Source: Castor canadensis (taxonomy: Eukaryota > Chordata > Mammalia > Rodentia > Castoridae). Taken from it: a DNA stretch of 64,000 bases. A program made the position numbers and the translations under genes. The DNA lies in assembly GCF_047511655.1 (NCBI RefSeq), contig NC_133399.1:7691333-7755332 (forward strand), written 5' to 3'. Of this stretch, positions 56,286 to 64,000 are shown piece by piece. The first letter of the stretch is position 1. Every line of letters begins with the position of its first letter. The notes under the pieces are model-generated. The model had not been told where the DNA came from, did not search any database, and was given only the letters and a program-made list of their open reading frames with translations.

Positions 56286-57401
56286 AAAGTAATTCCATGA
56301 ACTGGAGAACCCTAAGAGCTTCCCTGTTACAGCTGCATATATTCCTCTTCCTCCTCAAATGCCTGAGACATAAGAACCACACATGTATTCATTGTTTGGA
56401 TATTGCTATAATTTTAAATAAATTTTATTAGGATATATTTATTATACAGGGAGATCCGTAGTGACACTTCCAATCTTGTACATTAGTTACATTGCCCCCA
56501 AAGTCTCTCCCCCCAATCCTCTTCCCACCCCACTTAAAGCAATTACAAGAGGTTTCTTAGTTTTATTTAATATAGGTATATGAAATCCATCAACTATATA
56601 CCATCACTTTAATCTCTTTCATTCACCCTTCCCCTCCCACTAGAACATCTCCCACATACACACTGTACTGGTGATATTACTATAATTTTAATGATGACAT
56701 CTTGAAGATGAAATACCCATCTGGTAATTTGATGGAGTAAGTAACTCAGGGGTCCAGTTCTTCCCATGGCTATGATAGGCACTGTTAACACTAAGGCAAA
56801 ATAGAAACATGATCCTAAAGATGGTAAAATATACTGACCATCAATAAAATATCAGAATATGATTAAGTCTTCTTAAGCAGTTAAGGAAATAATGCATAAG
56901 GGAATGAAAAACACACAAGTGAAAAATGTCATCTCTGATTTTCTACCTTGATGAAATTATATTTAGGGACATAGCTGCCAAATACAGCAATTCTGCATAG
57001 TTGAGCAGCTTGTTACTGTTTTTGTTAAAGAAAAGAAAATAATATTTGGTGGAACATATGCCATTCAAGTTGAAATATTTCCTAAAATTATGTCCTGCGG
57101 GACAAATTGAAATTTTTAATAATTCTGATGTAAAGTTAGGAAAATACTAGAGATTTAGAAAATGATCAAATGGTGATGTTTGGATGCCATAGAAAGAATA
57201 ATGTATAATAAAGTTAATTTTGTGATTGAACTATATAGAGATGTTGAAACAAAAGAAGCAGAAACTTCAGGAATAAAATAGATACATAAAATCTTATTTC
57301 TACTATCTTATAAAAGAACCCCAATTTCTTCCTGAGGTTTTAAGCCCTGCGTCTATGGAAAGTTCTTCAGTACAGGGCAATGTGTCTTGTTACAGTTTCC
57401 T
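56286..57401. other. 3' flank of the intact OR
   Basis: Paralogous to 20780-21200, 22240-22986 and 38060-38736 ('catgaactggagaaccctaa', 'ggctatgataggcactgtta', 'catgatcctaaagatgg'; 57060-57300 with 22690-22930). No gene. Interrupted by an L1 fragment (56417-56679). Confidence 0.65.
56417..56679 (-). mobile_element. L1-type 3' end fragment with target-site duplication
   Basis: Antisense fragment starting 'aataaattttattaggatat'. Both sides carry 'ctataatttta' (56406-56416, 56680-56690). When it is removed, the flank reads on as in the paralogues near 20900 and 22365. The 60-codon frame at 56609 is incidental. Confidence 0.8.
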
Positions 57402-58319
57402 TCAGAAGAGTCTTTTCAGAGCACTATGAATGTCTTTGTTCCTGAGACTGTAGATGAAGGGGTTCAGCATGGGGGTGACTACACTGTACATCACTGAGGC
57501 TGTTGCAGTTGAGTGTGAGTTTGGAGTGACAGCAGAACTGAAGTACACTCCCAACACAGTGCAATAAAATAAGGAGACAACTGAGAGGTGAGATACACAG
57601 GTGGAGAATGCTTTGTATTTCCCTTGAGCTGATGAGATTGCACAGATAGAGGAAATGATCTTAGAGTAAGAGTACAGGATGCCAGCAAGGGGAAAACAAA
57701 CCAGCAGCACAGATGCAGAATAAATTACCACATCATTAAGAAAGGTGTCAGAGCAGGCATGGTGGATCACCTGGTTAAGTTCACAGAAAAAGTGTGGGAT
57801 TTCTGAGTGTGCACAAAAAGACAGCCTCAGGGCTATTAAGCTTTGTATAACTGAATGCAGGGCACTCACCATCCAGGACACCAGAACCAGCAACACACAG
57901 AGCTGGGGGCTCATGATGACTGTGTAGTGCAGGGGGTGACGGATGGCCACAAAGCGATCATAGGCCATCACAACCAGCAGAAAGTTGTCCAACACTGAAA
58001 ACAGTAGGAAAAAATGCATTTGGGTAATGCAGTTTTCATACGTTATAACTTTGCTCTTTGTACGTATGTTTAAGAGCATCTTTGGGACAGTGGTGGAGGT
58101 GAAGCAGATGTCCACAAAGGACAGGTTGGAGAGGAGGAAGTACATGGGTGTGTGCAGGTGGGGTTCTGAGATCATGGCAAGGATGATGAGTAAGTTCCCA
58201 AGAATAGTGACCAGGTACATTGAGAGAAAAAACCCGAAGATGAGAGGCTGCAATCTAGGATCCTCTGAAATTCCCAGAAGAAGAAATTCTGAAATTTGTG
58301 TGTCATTCTCTGCCCTCAT
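57402..58319 (-). CDS. olfactory receptor, class II, OR family 7-like (open frame)
   Basis: A single-exon odorant receptor: a seven-helix G-protein-coupled receptor of the sensory neuron cilium membrane, expected to signal through G-olf. The frame has 305 codons. Visible landmarks (residues): N-glycosylation site NDT (5-7); TM1 Gly-Asn (41-42); LHTPMYF (55-61); Cys97 and Cys179 for the TM3-loop disulfide; MAYDRF (118-123); Cys169 and Cys189 in loop 2; Ser-Tyr (217-218); [10 protein letters not shown] (236-245); [12 protein letters not shown] (283-294). An upstream in-frame ATG at 58361 lies in a likely intron before a splice acceptor, so ATG 58317-58319 is chosen. Oddities: Arg127 replaces the near-invariant Cys of MAYDRYVAIC, and the tail stops right after KRLF, apparently by a one-base loss. 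OR7 assignment is by resemblance. It could be functional or newly dying. Confidence 0.93.
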   Translation of the reverse strand: MRAENDTQISEFLLLGISEDPRLQPLIFGFFLSMYLVTILGNLLIILAMISEPHLHTPMYFLLSNLSFVDICFTSTTVPKMLLNIRTKSKVITYENCITQMHFFLLFSVLDNFLLVVMAYDRFVAIRHPLHYTVIMSPQLCVLLVLVSWMVSALHSVIQSLIALRLSFCAHSEIPHFFCELNQVIHHACSDTFLNDVVIYSASVLLVCFPLAGILYSYSKIISSICAISSAQGKYKAFSTCVSHLSVVSLFYCTVLGVYFSSAVTPNSHSTATASVMYSVVTPMLNPFIYSLRNKDIHSALKRLF

Positions 58320-58332
58320 GTTGTTGATATGT

Positions 58333-58334
58333 CT
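58333..58334 (-). promoter_or_regulatory. probable splice acceptor of the OR coding exon
   Basis: On the minus strand 'tctttttctttttgtgttag' ends here, a strong pyrimidine tract plus AG, leaving a 13-base leader before the ATG at 58319. The arrangement is repeated at 39772 and 23955. OR genes usually join upstream non-coding exons to the coding exon at such a site. Confidence 0.7.
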
Positions 58335-58794
58335 AACACAAAAAGAAAAAGAGTATGACATATTTATGCAGTGCTAACTTGTCTAAAATGATATCATGTA
58401 TATTCTATAGTGCATACATACACTGATTCTTATACTTCATGTATGGTTTCACTCCTCTTCAAGGAATCCACTTGCCTTCTCTGTTTTCTAATTCCTACCT
58501 GACTCTTAGACTTTCCTCAAAAGAATGCATTCAGAAATTTGATTTTCTTTCATTCATTTGAGGAATATCATTTAGCAATGATTATGTTGCAAGTATTGTC
58601 CAGGAAATGTTTGGTCTGTGTTTAAAAAGCAAATGTTCCCCCATTGAATGAAAGAGAAGTAACACCAAGAAATAAAAGCACACATAAGAAGCTAACAAAA
58701 TAATCATGGTGGTAACAGTTACAAGGGAATTTTGTGAGTTTTACTTTGTTTTCTTGAGCTGTTGGTGACTTGGGGTGGTTAAGTGTGGGTTTTA
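58335..58794. other. OR 5' flank, copy D, left part
   Basis: Paralogous to 29599-29960 and 39789-40080. Promoter and 5' exons of the intact OR probably lie in or beyond this stretch; none is identifiable by eye. Confidence 0.65.
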
Positions 58795-59225
58795 TTTATT
58801 TACTTTTTAAGTTTTTATTGGTATAAATTAATTGGACAAAGGGGTTTCATTGTTATTTTCCATACATACTATAATGTATTTTGACCCAAATGCACCTCAA
58901 ATCTATTCCTCTTTCTTACACATCTTTTCCTTTTTAACAATTGGTAGTAAGTTTCATTGAGCTACTTTCATAATATATAATTGAGATCTGCTGTTTTCAT
59001 ACATAGATAATGTACTTCAAACATATTCACCACCATCATCATTTTTTCTCCCACTGGCTCCTTGTAAATTGTACCCACTTTGCAATCTTCTCATAGTATT
59101 ATTATTATTGATATTTAGGCCTAGATTCCCCCATATGAGCAAAAATATGTGTACTTGTCTTTCTGAGCTTTGCTCATCTCAGTCAGCATGATGATCTCCA
59201 GTTCTATCCATTTTCCTGCCAGTGA
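58795..59225 (-). mobile_element. L1-type 3' end, antisense
   Basis: 'tttttattggtataaattaa' (58813), 'ggggtttcattgttattttc' (58841), 'taacaattggtagtaagttt' (58937) and 'gatctccagttctatccatt' (59192) are the ordered antisense words of a rodent L1 3' end. It interrupts the OR 5' flank; copies A and B lack it. Confidence 0.75.
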
Positions 59226-59302
59226 CTTCTGGGGATTTAACCCAAGTCTTTCCTTATTCATGTTAGGCAATTGCCTTACCAGTGAGTACATCTCCAGCTC
59301 AG
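59226..59302 (-). mobile_element. tRNA-derived SINE, decayed, minus strand
   Basis: Reverse complement reads 'gctggagatgtactcactgg', 'aaggcaattgcctaaca', 'gggttaaatccccag', a diverged tRNA-like SINE. Confidence 0.65.
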
Positions 59303-59849
59303 AAACAATTGCTATGGAAAAAAAAAGCTGGTGAAAAGGAGAAGGTATACAAGTGAGTTATATTGTACAGGTAGAATTTATTCAGGAAAGACTGGCAGAT
59401 TGGTAACATTTGAAAAGAGACATGAAGAACACCGGCAAAGAGTCAAAATTTTATCTTCACATATTTTGTGCCAGTGCAAAGTCACTTAGGAAGGAGCTTA
59501 TTTCAGATGTTCAAATTTATGGGAGGTCAGTGTGATTAGGAGAATGAGAAATAGGGAGAATGATGACCGATGATGTAAGAGAACAAACCATGTGGGCTTA
59601 CTGCTGCTTCAACTTCCAGAAATAAGCTGTCTCTCTTTTCAGATACTGGATTTGCATTTTAAGTTTCCTGTAAATGTGCGGGGAATTGAAATGGGTCCCC
59701 TGGTTATTTCTACTTTTTGCCTTATCTACTGTCATCTATTGCCAAACTCTGGCTAGGGTAGCCAAAATGTAACTTTGTATTATGAGTTATATTGTGGAAA
59801 ATATTGAACTTATTTCCCTTTCTCTTAAACCTACTTTCAACTTTGTGCG
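59303..59849. other. OR 5' flank, copy D, middle part
   Basis: 59310-59640 resembles 29990-30250 and 40180-40400 ('gtttcagatgtcc' / 'atttcagatgttcaaa', 'gactaggag'). No gene. Confidence 0.5.
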
Positions 59850-59870
59850 CACACACACACACACACACAC
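59850..59870 (+). repeat. CA microsatellite
   Basis: About ten CA units, at the position paralogous to the longer (CA)19 at 30481. Confidence 0.95.
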
Positions 59871-60499
59871 ATCACTTCATAGCATGCCATATGCTGTGGT
59901 CTCCTGGGTATGTGTTATTACCATGTTTTCTCTCACCCCAACACACTATTAGAAAGGAATGGATATCAGACAAACTGTCTGTATCAACTTATCTTTCCCC
60001 AAAAGGATATATAAATGGCACCCTGAATTACCCACTTGTAAATCACTCATATACATGAAACCATGGGGTTCCATTTTGGAATGTTCATTTTCTATCCTGA
60101 ATTTAAAGAAATAAAAATTGACTCATTAATCCTAGACAGAGAAATAAAATGCCCCTTAAGGGGAGAAAATGATAATAATCTCAGGAGATCCTGAGAGACT
60201 ACAAGGAAGAAAAATCTTTGCTGTTTGTGGTTGCATTACACCTCCAAGTGTATCTCCTTAAGGACTAGGAAAACAATAAAATGTCAAAATACAGATTGCT
60301 CTAAATACAAATGTTAGGATACCTTTTGGGTGCCAAGATACTTATACATTAGACATGCCCCTAGGATGTTAAAAGTGCAAAGGAAAGAGAAAACCAAAAA
60401 TTAAAAAACAAAAGATACATACAAGGAACAAAATTTGGACATTCATATGAAATATTAGAAGAAATTTTTCATGAACCATTTAATATTAATTTGATTACT
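59871..60499. other. OR 5' flank, copy D, right part
   Basis: 59880-60080 resembles 30541-30720 and 40676-40860; 60150-60350 resembles 50440-50660. No gene. Confidence 0.6.
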
Positions 60500-60790
60500 T
60501 GAGTTTTTCATTGATGTAATAGTTGTACTGAGATATGGAATACAACATGATGTTTCAATACATCACATTGAATTTATGCATATATGCATTTGTATTGATC
60601 AAATTAGAACATTTATCACCTCAAAAGATTAGTTTCATCATGCTGAGAATTTTCAAAATCCTCCCTTATAGTTGCATTGAAATATACAACCCATTATTGT
60701 TAGCTATAGTTGGTTAACTGTGCAAAAGAACACCAAATGGACTCCTCCCATCTCATTGTAACTTTGGGCCCTTTCATTCAACTCTTGCCA
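60500..60790 (-). mobile_element. old L1M 3' end, copy D
   Basis: 'gatgtttcaatacatcacat', 'catttatcacctcaaaagat' (60610), 'cccattattgttagctatag' (60691) and 'aactttgggccctttcattc' in order. The sense piece seen in copies A and C is missing here. Confidence 0.7.
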
Positions 60791-63024
60791 TTGTCACCAT
60801 GACAATTCTTCCCTTTTACACTGAACAAAATCCTAATCCCCAAGGACACCCTAATTATACTGTGTTATGTTTCAACATTATGATTCAAGATGCAGAAGGA
60901 CAGAGATTTGCTTGCTTCTTTCACCATTCTGTTTTCACAATGGTTTATGAATATTAATGTATTATATAGAATGAAATTAAACAAATGGAAAAGTCATGAA
61001 ATAAAAGAAGGTCAAGGGAGATAAAAGGATATGAAATTAACTGAGTGGTCTCAATACAACTATATTTAAAAAATTGGATGGAGCTTCAGGTATTGAGTGG
61101 ATGAAGCCAAATATCACAAAAAAAATTTAATGCTATGAACATAAGTTAAAAATTTATGGATAAAAACCTAGAACTTAAACAATATAACTGATATGTTCCT
61201 CAAATAATGTGATAAGTAGGACTTGCCCACTAACTACTTATTGAATAAATACTGAGTTATGTTTCCTTACATATGGATATTTACAACATGAAAAGTTTGT
61301 ATTTTATTTGACAAGCTTTGATAATAAAATTTAAAAGGCATAAATTCCTGTGTATTTGGAAGTAAATAAATTTGGTCTCCTAGCTTGTATAATTTACTGA
61401 GAATCAGTGGAATCAAATACTTCACTATATGAGTAAAATAATTTTAGTTTACAATAACATCAAGAAAGCCTCATGGGTGGGCAAAATAGTCTAAAATAAA
61501 GGGAAAAACTCACAAGAATATAGAAATAATTCACTAAGTAAAATTTAAAGTTTCATGACCCAAATTATCACTCCAAGAGTCAATACAGCAATAATAATCT
61601 GTAAAATTCCATTGAAATTCTAGTAATGTTTTTTTTAAAAAATGGACTTAGAATAATAATAAACAATTCAAGATGACATTCCGTCTCAGGAGGAAAAAAT
61701 GATTTCAAATAACTCTATGATCCTGCACAGAAGAAGTCTGATTACTCTTCCCTTCTAGTTAACTTAAGATTTTTGGAACAAGTGTTCTAACTTACACTAA
61801 AACCACTTTCAGTCCCTCAATCCCTCAATCCCATCACATCATTGTGAACAATAATTCTGCGTTGTTGAGCTCAATGTTCAATTTTCTTTCCAGTGTGTGG
61901 TAAATAAACACATCAATGAATTAGTCAAACAAGCAAGCAAACATTCAGAGCCCTCTCTCAGCTCTGGTCTCAGCTGGACTGCATCTTGTGTGACCTTGGG
62001 TAAATGTTCTTGTCTTCCATCTTTCAGAAACTCTCCTGCATCTCCAATGAACTCTGAGACTCACCTGGATGGGTTTTGCAAATACAAGGTCTCCACCGTA
62101 GTTCCAAATCCCTCCTATATTATTGACAATATAGACTAAGGCTATGTAGCTAGACACAACAGAAGGAATGGCTCAAGCATGAGTTTCCAAGCCAGATGAT
62201 GACTCCAAGGGGAAACAACCATGTTCCATCCAGACCCAGCCTACACATGCTAAGGGAAAAAGAGAGGGAATGTATTTTAATTTTTGTATGCCAGCTCATT
62301 AGGCACATTTCCCTCTTGTTATCCCAAACTTAAGCACCATCGTTTCCCTTGGGATGTCTCTCTGCACATAAAGAAATTTTTCTTAATGATTCTGCGTTCC
62401 TAAGTCATCAAGTGAATTAGTCTTTGTTACTTCTTTTCATTAACTCTTAGATTTCAAAATGTCTTACTTCCAAACACCTTTCGCCAATCCTCAATTAAAG
62501 TTGACTCCAAAGTCCAAGACTGATGAACCTGTCTTTATCTGGTCTGTTGGGGGTACATCCCCAGATATTTTAAAAATTACCTTTCCAACAACAAGTGTAG
62601 TCTTTGACCCCTTGACACAAAACAATTAATTATTATAATCCTTGGCTATATGGTACTTTTTCCAAACATTGAAAATATCATGTTTATAACATATGATTAA
62701 GACCTATCATTTAGTCGTGTGTTTGTAAACCCTTTCATAATTCAAAGGGTTATATTCAGATATTTTTATGGACAAAGTCTTGATATTAGCAACGAAAAGG
62801 TTTCTCCTATTTAGTTTTCAAAAAGTCAATTCTTTGTGTTCTATACTATTATGACCCTCATTCTACACCATAGTGATGGAGATGGAATGGTGAGTTGAAC
62901 TTCCCAGTTGGGCTCACTGTTATCATCTCAACAGATGAGTTTTAGAGGAGACAGAAATATTCAGTCTATAACAGAATGGAAAAACCATTATGGCAATCAT
63001 AGAACATAGCAAGCAACATAGATA
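60791..63024. other. duplicon copy D, right part
   Basis: Parallel to copy A (31800-32780) and copy C (51400-54960) as listed there. Sites corresponding to the solo LTR and the tetrameric SINE of copy C are empty (about 61320-61430). No gene. Confidence 0.65.
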
Positions 63025-63345
63025 TTTGGATTTTTATTCTTTTTACCATATATTAATTGTACAAAATACAGGGTATCATATATTTGCATAATATGTATAA
63101 TGTACTCTAAATATATATATATAATCTCCCCAGTAAATTATCATGTCCTGATTCTCTCTTAATGGTACTCTATTTCCCAAATACACCTACATTAATATCT
63201 GATCATTTTAATCTAGATTCTGCATTAGATACAAAATATTTGATATGTGACTTTCTGAGTCTGAGTTATTTTGTTAAACATTGTAATTTGCAGTTTCATT
63301 AATTTCCATACAAATAATCCATGATCCCTAAACCAGTATCAAAGA
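63025..63345 (-). mobile_element. L1-type 3' end, antisense
   Basis: 'tttttaccatatattaattg' (63040), 'ggtatcatatatttgcataa' and 'tttcattaatttccatacaa' follow the antisense order of an L1 3' end. Confidence 0.6.
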
Positions 63346-63359
63346 AAATACTTAAAGGA

Positions 63360-64000
63360 ATACCAAGTATTGAAGAAGAAGACCAGCATAACCAAAATAA
63401 TATAAGAAATAATAAATGTCCTAGAGGAGTAAATCAGATACAGGAAATAATCAAGCGTTACAAAAACAACAAAATGACAAGAATTAATATGTACATTTAA
63501 GTAATTATCCTGAATGTTAATGATCTAAATTATCCAAGTAAAAGACAGACTGATAGATTAGAATACAAAGCAAGAACCCACACTTTGTCACCTATGAGAA
63601 ACACACCTCACTAGCAAACATAAATACAGGCTTGAAGTGAAAGGAAGGGGAAAGTTACTCCAAGCATATGATATTTGGAAGCAAACTGGGGTATCATTAC
63701 ACATATCAAACAAGGCAGAATTCAAATCAAATTATTCAGAAGACACAAAGAATATCAATTCATATCAACAAAGGGAACGATCCAATAAGAGGATATAACA
63801 ATTATATGCCTATATGCATCAACTGTCAGGGCACCCAATTCAATAAAACAAACAATACTGGACATTAAAGCACATATATTCCTCAACACAAAAATACTGA
63901 TGACTGTGCAACCACTCACACCAACAGATATGATGTAAACATACAAAAAACAATGAAACCTCAGAAATAAGTGGCATTTTAGATCAAATCAACTTAGCAA
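63360..64000 (+). mobile_element. L1 ORF1 end / ORF2 endonuclease fragment, old
   Basis: Sense L1 running off the window: end of ORF1 to the endonuclease N-terminus near 63475-63550 ('aatgttaatgatctaaatta'), then 'caagcatatgatatttggaa' and 'catatcaaacaaggcagaat' (63703). It carries stops in all frames. More diverged than the other L1 endonucleases here. Confidence 0.75.

Noticed and set aside
57402..58361. Longer OR frame starting at ATG 58359-58361 (319 codons)
   Set aside because: The extra 14 codons are a pyrimidine tract ending in AG, i.e. a splice acceptor, and are not shared with OR N-termini.
1..64000. CRISPR array, bacterial operon, phage or plasmid content
   Set aside because: No repeat-spacer pattern, no prokaryotic gene arrangement; the content is mammalian throughout.

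Overview
This is a mammalian nuclear window, almost certainly from a rodent. It is AT-rich, has no compact coding, and is dominated by LINE-1 (L1), SINE and LTR remnants. The tRNA-derived SINE (for example 30778-30863), its fusion to a 7SL-like monomer (35479-35669) and the L1 3' ends look like those I associate with beaver (Castor). The genus is pattern recognition, not proof.

The organising theme is a decayed tandem olfactory receptor (OR) cluster on the minus strand. One OR, at 57402-58319, is a full-length open frame of 305 codons resembling OR family 7. Two paralogues, at 22987-23946 and 38737-39758, are pseudogenes with frameshifts, stops or lost starts. A short OR C-terminal relic sits at 19724-19812. 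The flanks are duplicated too. The OR 5' flank occurs four times (about 29.6-32.8 kb, 39.8-42.3 kb, 50.4-55.0 kb and 58.4-63.0 kb). The 3' flank occurs at about 20.5-21.5, 22.3-23.0, 37.8-38.7 and 56.3-57.4 kb. Outer parts of the unit recur at 0.7-2.4, 14.8-16.4, 17.5-19.7 and 32.7-35.3 kb. The copy at 50.4 kb has no OR beside it.

Mobile DNA fills most of the rest. From left to right these are: a young L1 3' end (1-669); an old L1 (7374-14738) split by a younger L1 (8220-10962) with visible target-site duplications; a 5.6-kb L1 (23970-29588) that landed next to the splice acceptor of the first OR pseudogene, with matching duplications; a 6.6-kb L1 (42361-48950); a solo LTR (51913-52322) and a four-part composite SINE (52416-52847), each with target-site duplications; and many short 3' fragments, several with the inverted structure of twin-primed L1 insertions. 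Older fossils include a MER20 copy, an L2-like piece and LTR-like remnants.

Only the OR at 57402-58319 looks like a host gene that could be expressed, and it has two oddities: Arg in place of the conserved Cys of the MAYDRYVAIC motif, and a C-terminal tail that appears cut short by a frameshift. I found no structural RNA gene, no CRISPR and no multi-exon host gene. I see no evidence of a novel biological system; the interest lies in the history of this OR cluster.
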